Shown: positions 6,863 through 13,425 of the stretch, in pieces
Layout of the letters: each line of letters begins with the position of its first letter
Position numbering within the stretch: the stretch's first letter is position 1
Program-made: the position numbers and the translations under genes
Notes under the pieces: generated by a model
Told to the model about the DNA's origin: nothing
The model's input: only the letters and a program-made list of their open reading frames with translations
Databases searched by the model: none
Origin: JAAYUK01 sp035319145
GTDB taxonomy: Bacteria > Nitrospirota > Thermodesulfovibrionia > Thermodesulfovibrionales > Dissulfurispiraceae
Length of the DNA stretch: 15,674 nt
Direction: 5' to 3'
NCBI GenBank assembly: GCA_035319145.1
Contig: DATHDH010000033.1
Span: 1 to 15,674, forward strand

Positions 6863-7270
6863 AGGTTGCCTGAGTCGAGTCGATGAGGCTCGTCACGTTG
6901 CCCTTGCCGTCATAGAGGTAAAAAAAATCACTGCTGTTCTGACGAAGACCGAGCAATCCTCCGATCCCTCCGCCCATATTCAATCCCCAGGTGTATTCTC
7001 TGATGACGGCATTGCTGCCGTCTCTTTCCTGTATCGGCAAAAACCCCGCTCTTATGAATCTCGCCTCGGTCATACTGCTTCCGACCGTCTTTCTCATGAT
7101 AGCGAAAAGGTTATCACCAGTATGGACATAATCTGTCCAATGGGCAATGTTGCTGCTGTCGGTATACTGTGCTGAAGTGACGGGAAGAACATATTGAGAT
7201 GCGCGCGTCCCTTTTTCTTTGCCCGCGTGATTCAAGCCGTAATCGCCGTTGACAATAAAGCTAAAGCATG
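6863..7270 (-). pseudogene. Internal fragment of an RHS/YD-repeat protein
   Basis: On the minus strand the frame reads GDYGLNHAGKEKGT near its start. It continues with FIRAGFLPIQERDGSNAVIR, then EYTWGLNMGGGIGGLLGL, then YLYDGKGNVTSLIDSTQ. The last parts match the core of RHS/YD-repeat proteins (REYTWG...GGIGGLL, then YxYDGxGNVxxLxD). The fragment begins without a proper start codon and runs directly into the IS256 remnant at about 6863, where the RHS core should continue into its variable tip. It is therefore cut at both ends. Full-length RHS proteins are very large surface or toxin-delivery proteins; none of the toxin tip remains here. The frame itself is intact, which suggests a fairly recent truncation. 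Confidence 0.75.
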
Positions 7271-7295
7271 CTCGGCAAGGCGGAAGAGCGGCTTG

Positions 7296-7304
7296 TGCTA
7301 TAAT
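7296..7304 (+). promoter_or_regulatory. Extended -10 promoter of the corrinoid operon
   Basis: TGCTATAAT is a perfect extended -10 element (TGn plus TATAAT), ending 38 nt before the ATG at 7343. No good -35 is present at 16-18 bp, as is usual for extended -10 promoters; TTGACA at 7249-7254 is too far away. No B12-box sequence lies between this promoter and the gene, so no cobalamin riboswitch is apparent. Confidence 0.65.
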
Positions 7305-7342
7305 GGCAGAACCACTGCAGATCGGTGAGGTTCAACCTTCTC

Positions 7343-8605
7343 ATGCCAACAATTTATGTCATAGGTATCGGTTACCGTCCGCTCGATCAGAAGGCCAGGA
7401 CTGCCCTGCTGAAGTCGCATGTCGTGCTCGCCTCCGGCCGACTTATGGAGGTTTTTCCTTCCTATCCCGAACACGACTTGGTGAAAGACCGCATCAGGAT
7501 CATCAACAATGTCGATGAGGTAATGGATTTCATGGCTGCATCTCTCGCGGCTGATCCGAATGTCGTCATCGGACTTATTGCCTCGGGTGATCCGATGTTT
7601 CACGGCATCGGCAAAAGAACGCTCGACCGGTTCGGGTCCGAGGTCGTCGAAATCCTGCCGGACCTTTCCTGCGTGCAGCTGGCAAGCGCTGCAATAAAAG
7701 AGTCGTGGGACGATGCGCTGCTCGTCAGCCTCCACGGCGGACCGAATCCCGCAAAACGAAGAAAGCTCCCGTATCTGCCCGGAGATCTGCCGCATCTGCT
7801 CATGCGTCACCGCAAACTCTTTATTCTGACGGACCGCGAGAACACGCCTTCGCGCATTGCGGATATATTGGCGGCCTGTAAAGGCATGACCATCGCCATG
7901 CATGTTTGCGAGCAGCTCGGATACCCGTCCGAGCGGGTTATTTCGGGCAGCCCGGCGGAACTTGCGGGGAAGGTCTATCGCGAGCCGAATATTGTTGCGG
8001 CCTGCTGCGTGGGAAGTCCTGCGCCAGTGCCGGTTCCTGTCTTCGGGCTGAAGGAAGCGGAAATAGCACATAGCCGCGGCCTGATCACCAAAGATGAGAT
8101 CAGGGCGGTGGTGCTGCACAAATTATCATTGCCGTCATCCGGAATTGTATGGGATATCGGCGCGGGTTCGGGCTCGGTATCGCTCGAAATCGCACGCCTT
8201 GCCGCGGGGCTTGCAATCTATGCCATCGAAAAGGATGACGAGCAGATTGCCCATATCAGGGCCAATCGCGCAGCCTTCGGTGCGACAAATATAGAGCCTG
8301 TGCGCGGCACTGCCCCGGAAGCCCTTGCGACCCTGCCCGCTCCGGATCGCGTCTTTATCGGCGGGAGCGGCGGCAGGCTGCCCCAGATCCTCGATGCTGT
8401 ATCTTCGCGGATGGTGGCCGGCATTATTGTGACCGCTGCGGTGCAGATCGAATCGCTCGCCGCTGCACGCGATGCCCTCGCCGCAAGGGGGTATGAGGTC
8501 GAGTCCGGCCAGATCAGCGTGGCACGGCTCGCGCCGATAGCCGACGGTGCGCGCTTCGTGCCACAGAATCCGGTATTCATTATCAAAGGAGAACGCCATG
8601 CTTGA
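7343..8605 (+). CDS. cbiET: Precorrin-6Y C5,15-methyltransferase (CbiE-CbiT fusion, CobL type)
   Basis: The protein has 420 residues from ATG 7343. An in-frame GTG at 7325 lacks a ribosome binding site, and family members begin, as here, within a few residues of IYVIGIG. The N-terminal half (about 1-205) is a CbiE tetrapyrrole methylase with GIG at residues 8-10 and the SAM-site signature LIASGDPMFHGIG (78-90). The C-terminal half (about 240-420) is the Rossmann-type CbiT methylase with VWDIGAGSGSVSLEIARLA starting at residue 269. Together they methylate C5 and C15 and decarboxylate the ring-C acetate of the corrin precursor. It is the first gene of an overlapping operon; its stop overlaps the nitroreductase start by 8 nt. 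Confidence 0.95.
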   Translation: MPTIYVIGIGYRPLDQKARTALLKSHVVLASGRLMEVFPSYPEHDLVKDRIRIINNVDEVMDFMAASLAADPNVVIGLIASGDPMFHGIGKRTLDRFGSEVVEILPDLSCVQLASAAIKESWDDALLVSLHGGPNPAKRRKLPYLPGDLPHLLMRHRKLFILTDRENTPSRIADILAACKGMTIAMHVCEQLGYPSERVISGSPAELAGKVYREPNIVAACCVGSPAPVPVPVFGLKEAEIAHSRGLITKDEIRAVVLHKLSLPSSGIVWDIGAGSGSVSLEIARLAAGLAIYAIEKDDEQIAHIRANRAAFGATNIEPVRGTAPEALATLPAPDRVFIGGSGGRLPQILDAVSSRMVAGIIVTAAVQIESLAAARDALAARGYEVESGQISVARLAPIADGARFVPQNPVFIIKGERHA

Positions 8606-9119
8606 TGCGATACTGACCCGCAGAAGCGTCCGCCGATTCGAAGAGCGGCGGGTCGAAGCAGAGAAGCTCCTCGAAATACTGAAGGCCGCATTTTTCGCGC
8701 CGACCGCGAAGAATCTCCGGCTCTGCGAATTTATCGTAGTCCAGAATATTCAGATGATCGAACACCTCTCGCTCGCAACGCCGTATTCCTCATTTGCGAA
8801 GGACGCTCCGCTCATAATCGTGATCTGCTATAACGAGGGCAAGGGGCGCCGGTTCCGGGAGGATTGCGCCATAGCATCCGAGAACATCTACCTCGAAGCG
8901 ACGAACCAGGGACTTGGAACCTGCTATGTCCAGATCTGCGACGGGACAGAGGCCGATGCGGGCGATCCTGAGACCTATGTGAAAAACCTCCTCGGGATTC
9001 CCGCCGGCGTCCGCGTTCTCTGCCTGATGCCCGTTGGCTATCCTGCCGCTGTTCCGACGCCGCATACGGATGCGGAATATGATACGGAGCGGGTGCATAT
9101 GGAGCTGTACGGGTCGTGA
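8598..9119 (+). CDS. Small nitroreductase-family flavoprotein in the corrinoid operon
   Basis: The start is ATG 8598 with AAAGGAGA at 8586-8593, overlapping the CbiET stop. The 173-residue protein shows the nitroreductase fold signatures: TRRSVRRFEER near the start (FMN-phosphate binding), the helix with LKAAFFAPTAKN, CAIASENIYLEATNQGLGTC in the middle, and LCLMPVGYPA near the end. It has no ferredoxin domain. It is shorter than typical BluB, which makes the lower B12 ligand from FMN, so BluB identity is doubtful. It is followed by a GTGA overlap with cbiL, indicating translational coupling and a role tied to the pathway. Candidate roles by inference are a flavin-dependent reductant for cobalt(II) corrinoid or for a corrin-ring intermediate. 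A general NAD(P)H oxidoreductase cannot be excluded. Confidence 0.88.
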   Translation: MLDAILTRRSVRRFEERRVEAEKLLEILKAAFFAPTAKNLRLCEFIVVQNIQMIEHLSLATPYSSFAKDAPLIIVICYNEGKGRRFREDCAIASENIYLEATNQGLGTCYVQICDGTEADAGDPETYVKNLLGIPAGVRVLCLMPVGYPAAVPTPHTDAEYDTERVHMELYGS

Positions 9120-9868
9120 CATCGGGCACGCTCTATGTGATCGGCATCGGCCCCGGAGACCCCGAACTCCTCACGCTAAAGGCGGTCAGAATACTGGAGA
9201 GCGTACCGGTCCTCTGCGTTCCCAAGGGACGGGAAGAAGGAACAAGCCTCGCCCTCTCCATTGTCAAGCAGGCGGTAAAGCTTGTGAGCACCGAGATTAT
9301 CGAGGTGCATTTCCCGATGACCAAAACGCGAGGGCAGGAAGGCCGGAATAATGACGGGGAAGACCTGCACCGGAAATGGGATGCAGCCGCCCGGGAAATA
9401 ACAAGTCGGCTTGAACGGGGGAAAGATGTCGCATTTATCACCCTCGGCGACCCGTCGATATACAGCACCTACTTCTATCTTCACGATGCCGTTCTGAAGC
9501 ACCTGCCTGGATTGAGCGTCGAGTTCGTCCCGGGCGTCTCCTCCGTAACCGCAGCAGCTGCACGCGCGGGGATATCACTCGGCCTCGGCAACGAAAAGAT
9601 CGCGATTCTTCCGGCAACATACATTAATGACATCGGAACGGTTCTGGCCGAATTCGATACGGTTGTGCTCATGAAAGTTCATTCGGTTTTCCGGAGCATA
9701 CTGCCGATCCTCAAGGAACTGCATCTTGAACAAGACTGCATCTATATTGCCCGCGCAGGCATGCCCAGCGAGAACATCGTCTTCGATATCAGCATGATAT
9801 CGGACGATGATCTCGACTACTTCTCCATCCTCATTATCCGCGCAGGGAGACGGCGTGCGTCAGCGTGA
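9116..9868 (+). CDS. cbiL: Precorrin-2 C20-methyltransferase (CbiL/CobI)
   Basis: The start is GTG at 9116, overlapping the previous stop as GTGA. GGAG at 9101-9104 is a modest ribosome binding site, so expression probably depends on coupling. The 250-residue protein opens with LYVIGIGPGDPELLTLKA, the CobI/CbiL signature. It continues with ITLGDPSIYSTYFYL (SAM site, from 108), a VPGVSS motif, and AGISLGLGNEKIAILPA, all typical of C20-methylases. It adds the methyl group at C20 of (cobalt-)precorrin-2 from S-adenosylmethionine. This is an early step of corrin synthesis; the CbiK/CbiX chelatase is not in the window. Its end overlaps the HD-domain gene by 14 nt. Confidence 0.93.
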   Translation: MTSGTLYVIGIGPGDPELLTLKAVRILESVPVLCVPKGREEGTSLALSIVKQAVKLVSTEIIEVHFPMTKTRGQEGRNNDGEDLHRKWDAAAREITSRLERGKDVAFITLGDPSIYSTYFYLHDAVLKHLPGLSVEFVPGVSSVTAAAARAGISLGLGNEKIAILPATYINDIGTVLAEFDTVVLMKVHSVFRSILPILKELHLEQDCIYIARAGMPSENIVFDISMISDDDLDYFSILIIRAGRRRASA

Positions 9869-10637
9869 ACTGGATCAAATGAAGACATGGTTTGCCGCCT
9901 TCTGCAAGGATCATTCGCTGGCGGACCCCGCTGAACAGGCCAATCTCGACCTGAAAGAACTGCACACCCGTAATGTCTGCGAGAATATGCTCGCCATCGG
10001 AGCTTCAATAGGCCTCTCGCATGAGGAGGCGATGATCGCCGAAGCCATCGCGCTGTTTCACGATGTCGGGCGCTTCCCGCAATATATCAAATACAAAACC
10101 TTTCGGGACGACCGCTCCGAAAACCATGCATTACTGAGCATCGCTGTCCTTGCCGAACATGACGTCCTCACACCTCTGCCGAAAGAAGAACAGGAACTCA
10201 TTACCGCGGCGATTCGTTTCCATAATGCCTTCACGATTCCGGACCTTCCGGATGAAAAAACAGTCCTCTATCTGAAGATGGTTCGAGATGCAGACAAGAT
10301 AGACATTCTCCGTGTCTTTATCGATGCCGATGAAAGCGGGGAACGCGCGTCGGCGATTGACCTCGGGCTTGAAGAGACCGACACATACTCCGATGAGGCA
10401 TTACGCTGCATCGCCGCACGAAAAATATTCACGCTCAAGCAGCTGCGCTCCATCCACGACTTCAGGCTGCTGCAGCTGTCATGGATATTCGACCTGAATT
10501 TCGCGGAATCGCTTCGCATCATGAAAACGCGTGACTATCCACGACGCATCGCAGTGCATTTGCCGCGGACCCGCGAGATAGATGCTGCGGTCGATTCGGT
10601 ACTCAGCTATATGGAGGAGCGCATAACCAATGGCTGA
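9855..10637 (+). CDS. HD-domain metal-dependent phosphohydrolase embedded in the corrinoid operon
   Basis: The start is chosen as GTG 9855 because AGGGAGA lies immediately upstream (9844-9850); the frame is open further left, but that would overlap cbiL deeply. The protein has 260 residues. HD-superfamily residues are visible as H37 (LHTRNV), the H69-D70 pair (IALFHDVGRFPQ), H91 (ENHALLSI), H123 (IRFHNA) and D145/D147 (VRDADKIDILRV), the metal ligands of a one-domain HD hydrolase. The C-terminal half is helical and of unknown role. It overlaps cbiL at its start and cbiF at its end, so it is fully built into the operon. HD enzymes cleave phosphate esters of nucleotides or similar compounds. 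A link to corrinoid synthesis, for example clearing S-adenosyl by-products or a nucleotide intermediate, is speculation. I cannot assign a substrate. Confidence 0.88.
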   Translation: MRQRELDQMKTWFAAFCKDHSLADPAEQANLDLKELHTRNVCENMLAIGASIGLSHEEAMIAEAIALFHDVGRFPQYIKYKTFRDDRSENHALLSIAVLAEHDVLTPLPKEEQELITAAIRFHNAFTIPDLPDEKTVLYLKMVRDADKIDILRVFIDADESGERASAIDLGLEETDTYSDEALRCIAARKIFTLKQLRSIHDFRLLQLSWIFDLNFAESLRIMKTRDYPRRIAVHLPRTREIDAAVDSVLSYMEERITNG

Positions 10638-11391
10638 CGTCTATTTCATCGGCGCCGGACCCGGTGATCCCGAACTCATCACCATGAAAGGCAGAAGACT
10701 GCTCGACGCCGCGGACCTCGTCATTTATGCGGGGAGCCTGGTAAATCCTGCATTGCTTGAGGATCTGCAGGGAGCAGTGCTCGATTCCGCCGCCATGAAT
10801 CTTGATGAGATTGTCGAACATATCAGCTCGGCGGTCAAGGCGGGAAAGACGATTGTCCGCCTGCATACAGGAGACCCTGCGTTGTATGGCGCCATTACCG
10901 AACAGATCGACCGCCTGCATGCCCTCGGCATTTCGACAGCAATTGTCCCCGGCGTTTCATCCGCGTTTGCCGGCGCAGCAGCACTCGGGCAGGAGCTTAC
11001 GATACCGGAAGTGTCTCAGACCGTAATACTCACGCGCATGGAAGGCCGCACGCCGGTTCCCCTGAGCGAATCACTCAGGGCGCTTGCGCAGCATCGTTCT
11101 ACCATGGTCATTTTTTTGAGCGTCGGCATGGCGGAGCAGGTACAGGACGAGCTGCTCACCGCGTATGCACCCGAGACTCCGATCGCAATCGTTGAAAAGG
11201 CGTCATGGCCTGATCAGCGTGTCATTCGCGGACGGCTCCGTAATCTAGCTCGGCTGGTTACTGATGCGGGTATTAAGAAGACGGCCCTTATCTATGTCGG
11301 CAACGCACTGAAAGCCTCGGAGACTCAACTGGGCAAAGAATCGAAGCTGTATAATAAAAACTTCAGACACGGGTATCGGGACAGATCGTGA
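10630..11391 (+). CDS. cbiF: Precorrin-4 C11-methyltransferase (CbiF/CobM)
   Basis: ATG 10630 follows GGAGGAG at 10614-10620 and overlaps the HD gene by 8 nt. The 253-residue protein has VYFIGAGPGDPELITMKG at the start, VIYAGSLVNPALL (31-43), which is the hallmark of C11-methylases, RLHTGDPALYGAI (77-89), VPGVSSAFAGAAALG, and VILTRMEGRTPVP. It methylates C11 of (cobalt-)precorrin-4. It is the last gene of the five-gene set. CbiD, CbiG, CbiH, CbiJ, CbiC and CbiA are not in the window and must lie elsewhere if the pathway is complete. Confidence 0.95.
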   Translation: MADVYFIGAGPGDPELITMKGRRLLDAADLVIYAGSLVNPALLEDLQGAVLDSAAMNLDEIVEHISSAVKAGKTIVRLHTGDPALYGAITEQIDRLHALGISTAIVPGVSSAFAGAAALGQELTIPEVSQTVILTRMEGRTPVPLSESLRALAQHRSTMVIFLSVGMAEQVQDELLTAYAPETPIAIVEKASWPDQRVIRGRLRNLARLVTDAGIKKTALIYVGNALKASETQLGKESKLYNKNFRHGYRDRS

Positions 11392-11443
11392 TTCAGTCCA
11401 TAATGAGTCAGGATGATTAAAGCATGCGTGGGAGAGGTGTGCT

Positions 11444-12058
11444 ATGCTAAGCGCAGAATTTCTTATCACATCGTTTATCGTAGTGCTGATTCCGGGAACA
11501 GGGGTAATCTACACCATTTCGTCGGGGCTCTTTGCAGGCCGGCGAGGCGGTTTCTACGCCTCGATAGGATGCACCCTGGGCATTATTCCCAGCCTGATTG
11601 CAAGCATTTTAGGACTTGCCGCGATCTTCCACACAAGCGCCCTTGCATTTCAGATTGTGAAATATGCCGGCGTAGCCTATCTCTTTTATCTTGCCTGGAC
11701 CATGTGGAGAGAGAAAGGATCTCTTCAGCTGAGCGGCTCCGGACCTGCAGGCCGGGGCCGGCACATTGCATTTCGCGGTTTTCTCATGAATATCCTGAAC
11801 CCCAAGCTCTCGATATTCTTCCTCGCCTTCATGCCGCAGTTCATTTCCGCTGACGCTGAATCCCCGCTCTTGGAGCTGCTGAGCCTCAGCGCGGTTTTCA
11901 TGCTCATGACGCTTGTGGTATTTATTGTCTACGGCCTGTTGTCCCACAGCGTCCGTCAGTACGTGCACGATTCCCCGAAGATCCTCATATGGTTGCAGCG
12001 CAGCTTCGCCGTTGTCTTCGCGGCGCTCGGCGCCAAACTGGCGCTGGAAGAACACTAA
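11444..12058 (+). CDS. LysE/RhtB-family exporter
   Basis: ATG 11444 is preceded by GGAGAGG at 11431-11437. The protein has 204 residues and about six hydrophobic segments, the usual size and topology of the LysE/RhtB family of amino-acid and metabolite exporters. Family signatures are the first helix running into IPGTGVIYTISSGL (the usual PGP appears as PGT) with GRRGGFYASIGCTLG, KYAGVAYLFYLAW in the middle, and FRGFLMNILNPKLSIFFLAF. The substrate cannot be read from sequence. It lies 52 nt after cbiF with no terminator between, so read-through from the corrinoid operon is possible. Confidence 0.9.
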   Translation: MLSAEFLITSFIVVLIPGTGVIYTISSGLFAGRRGGFYASIGCTLGIIPSLIASILGLAAIFHTSALAFQIVKYAGVAYLFYLAWTMWREKGSLQLSGSGPAGRGRHIAFRGFLMNILNPKLSIFFLAFMPQFISADAESPLLELLSLSAVFMLMTLVVFIVYGLLSHSVRQYVHDSPKILIWLQRSFAVVFAALGAKLALEEH

Positions 12059-12071
12059 GGCATGCTTCAGC

Positions 12072-12107
12072 GCATTCGGCTCTTCGGGCTCTTCCTGAAA
12101 AGAATGC
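12072..12107 (+). other. Hairpin downstream of the LysE-type gene
   Basis: GCATTC at 12072-12077 pairs with GAATGC at 12102-12107. Inside it, TTCGGG at 12083-12088 pairs with CCTGAA at 12094-12099 (one wobble) around CTCTT. No T-run follows, so this is a possible mRNA 3'-end structure rather than a proven terminator. Confidence 0.35.
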
Positions 12108-12169
12108 AGGCGGCCCATCTCGATTGCTGATGAACTGCCTGGCGACAGTACATTGCGCCATCCGAAACA

Positions 12170-12178
12170 TGCTATCCT
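12170..12178 (+). promoter_or_regulatory. Possible extended -10 promoter
   Basis: TGCTATCCT fits TGn plus a -10-like TATCCT and ends 26 nt before the ATG at 12205. It resembles TGCTATAAT at 7296-7304 and TGCTATCAT at 2619-2627. No clear -35 is present. Confidence 0.35.
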
Positions 12179-12204
12179 TTTCAATAATATGCAGGAGGCC
12201 TGAC

Positions 12205-12513
12205 ATGATTCCGATGAAACGTATCGCCGCTGTTGTTCTTTTTCTTATTACACTTTTTTTCGTCCAAGCGGCCTATGCAGAGGAGCCGAAGATCGCGCTG
12301 AATGAATCGACATCCACGCAAGATGTCTTGCAGCAATTCATCGGCAAGAGAGTTGCTGTTCGAACTGATGCGAATGAAACGATTGACGGCATCGTCGCAA
12401 AGGTGGCCGGGCAGTTCGTCTACCTCGAGAAACTCGGCGGAAGGGAATTCTTCGATTCGGTCGTGAAAATCGATCGCATCAGCAGCATCACGTTCCGCAC
12501 AAAGTTCCAGTAG
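12205..12513 (+). CDS. Small exported protein with an Sm-like (LSm/SH3-type) beta-barrel pattern
   Basis: The start at 12205 has GGAGG at 12194-12198; the open frame upstream of it is not used. The 102-residue product begins with a signal peptide (1-25, cleavage after AYA). The mature 77 residues contain FIGKRVAVRTDANETIDGIV, then AKVAGQFVYLEKLGG, then EFFDSVVKIDRISSITFR. This alternation of short strands (a G-K-x-V-x-V-x-x-x strand, a turn, I-x-G-x-V, F-V-x-L, then I-x-x-I-x-x-I) is the strand pattern of Sm-like barrels. Assignment to that fold is pattern-based inference, and an exported Sm-like protein would be unusual. I recognise no named family. It lies between the LysE-type exporter and the Gdt1-family transporter. 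Confidence 0.8.
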   Translation: MIPMKRIAAVVLFLITLFFVQAAYAEEPKIALNESTSTQDVLQQFIGKRVAVRTDANETIDGIVAKVAGQFVYLEKLGGREFFDSVVKIDRISSITFRTKFQ

Positions 12514-12522
12514 GCCGCCCTT

Positions 12523-12652
12523 CCCGGAACTGTACGGGCTTCCGGGCTCAGCAAACATCCTGGCGCGTGCGCTTAGCTGAGACATTATTGGTGGGAACCA
12601 ATAAGCGAGACTTTCAGTATGGCCTTGTGTCATGCTGAATTGTCTCTTTTTT
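12523..12652 (+). promoter_or_regulatory. Structured leader of the Gdt1-family gene (candidate riboswitch/attenuator)
   Basis: Four hairpins are packed in 130 nt. (1) CCCGGAA 12523-12529 with TTCCGGG 12540-12546. (2) CTCAGC 12547-12552 with GCTGAG 12576-12581. (3) TTATTGGT 12585-12592 with ACCAATAA 12597-12604 around a GNRA-type GGGA tetraloop. (4) The terminator hairpin at 12607-12646. The right arm of hairpin 2 contains GAGAC (12579-12583), and the same pentamer starts the terminator (12607-12611). The GTCTC arm could therefore pair with either, a plausible switch. The conserved loops of the yybP-ykoY manganese riboswitch, known upstream of related transporters, are not recognisable. Confidence 0.55.
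12607..12652 (+). terminator. Intrinsic terminator directly before the Gdt1-family ribosome binding site
   Basis: GAGAC 12607-12611 pairs with GTCTC 12642-12646. After a small internal loop, TTCAGTATG 12613-12621 pairs with CATGCTGAA 12631-12639 (one wobble). Six Ts follow at 12647-12652. The GGGAGG ribosome binding site starts 3 nt later and the ATG is at 12664. There is no room for another promoter after it, so transcripts of the transporter must read through, which points to attenuation. Confidence 0.75.
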
Positions 12653-12663
12653 GTGGGAGGCGT

Positions 12664-13341
12664 ATGGTCGCTTTTATAACATCTTTAGTGTTCGTAGTGC
12701 TGGCGGAAATGGGCGATAAAACCCAACTGCTGGCTATGTGCTTTGCAATGAAATACCGCTGGCAGACGGTCATGTGGGGCGTATTTGCGGCCACTGCGGC
12801 AAACCATCTGCTTGCTGTGCTTCTCGGGACTTTTCTTACCACGTTTGTTCCGATGTCGTGGGTGAACATTGCAGCCTCGGTCTCTTTTATCATCTTCGGC
12901 CTCTGGACTATCCGCGGGGATACGCTCAATTGCGCCGACGATCATTCAGGCCGGAGCCCGTTCTGGGTGGTGACCATATCATTCTTCATTGCGGAGTGCG
13001 GCGACAAAACTCAGCTTGCGACAGTGGCGCTGGCGGCCCAATATAACACCGTGCTGCCGGTTTGGCTCGGCACTACCGCGGGCATGATGATTGCTGATGC
13101 GATAGGCATTATTTTCGGTGTGGTCATGGGCAGGAGGATTCCGGAAAATGCCGTCAAATGGTTTGCCGCGCTGATCTTCATCGCTTTCGGGATTTTCGGA
13201 CTTTATGAAACGGTTCCGCGTGAATATCTGCGGGCGCCGCTGGTAATAGGGCTCCTGGCTGCCGTTGCCGGGGCTGTCGGATTTATTGTCCGCATAAACC
13301 GGAGGCAGCGGCAGGCGTCGACTGATGAACCTGAACCGTAA
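12664..13341 (+). CDS. Gdt1/TMEM165 (UPF0016)-family cation transporter
   Basis: ATG 12664 follows GGGAGG at 12655-12660, giving 225 residues. The protein shows the two-fold family repeat, each half carrying the cation-binding E-x-G-D-K-T/S motif: AEMGDKTQ in helix 1 (residues 14-21) and AECGDKTQ (110-117). It has about six membrane helices, a central polar linker (GDTLNCADDHSG) and a short basic/acidic tail (INRRQRQASTDEPEP). Bacterial relatives such as MneA and Mnx move Mn2+ (or Ca2+) out of the cytoplasm, so manganese or calcium export is the likely role. The gene is preceded by a structured leader with a terminator, implying transcript-level control. TerC-family terC follows 84 nt downstream. 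Confidence 0.92.
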   Translation: MVAFITSLVFVVLAEMGDKTQLLAMCFAMKYRWQTVMWGVFAATAANHLLAVLLGTFLTTFVPMSWVNIAASVSFIIFGLWTIRGDTLNCADDHSGRSPFWVVTISFFIAECGDKTQLATVALAAQYNTVLPVWLGTTAGMMIADAIGIIFGVVMGRRIPENAVKWFAALIFIAFGIFGLYETVPREYLRAPLVIGLLAAVAGAVGFIVRINRRQRQASTDEPEP

Positions 13342-13425
13342 TTGCTCTGTTCTTTTGATCCATACTCAGCGGCTTTATATTTTGATTACCGACTTCTGAG
13401 CTTTTGCTCTTTGTAGGGGGTTTAT

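Noticed and set aside
7299..7342. Cobalamin riboswitch in front of the corrinoid operon
   Set aside because: Only about 40 nt separate the promoter from the ATG and no B12-box sequence is present.
8598..9119. BluB (dimethylbenzimidazole synthase) identity for the nitroreductase
   Set aside because: At 173 residues it is shorter than BluB and no BluB-specific feature could be recognised; kept as a generic family member.
11440..11448. TGCTATGCT as a fourth extended -10 element
   Set aside because: It overlaps the start codon of the LysE-type gene, so it cannot be that gene's promoter.
12514..12663. Standard yybP-ykoY manganese riboswitch
   Set aside because: The conserved GGGGAGUA-type and AACAUAC-type loops could not be found, so only a generic structured leader is claimed.
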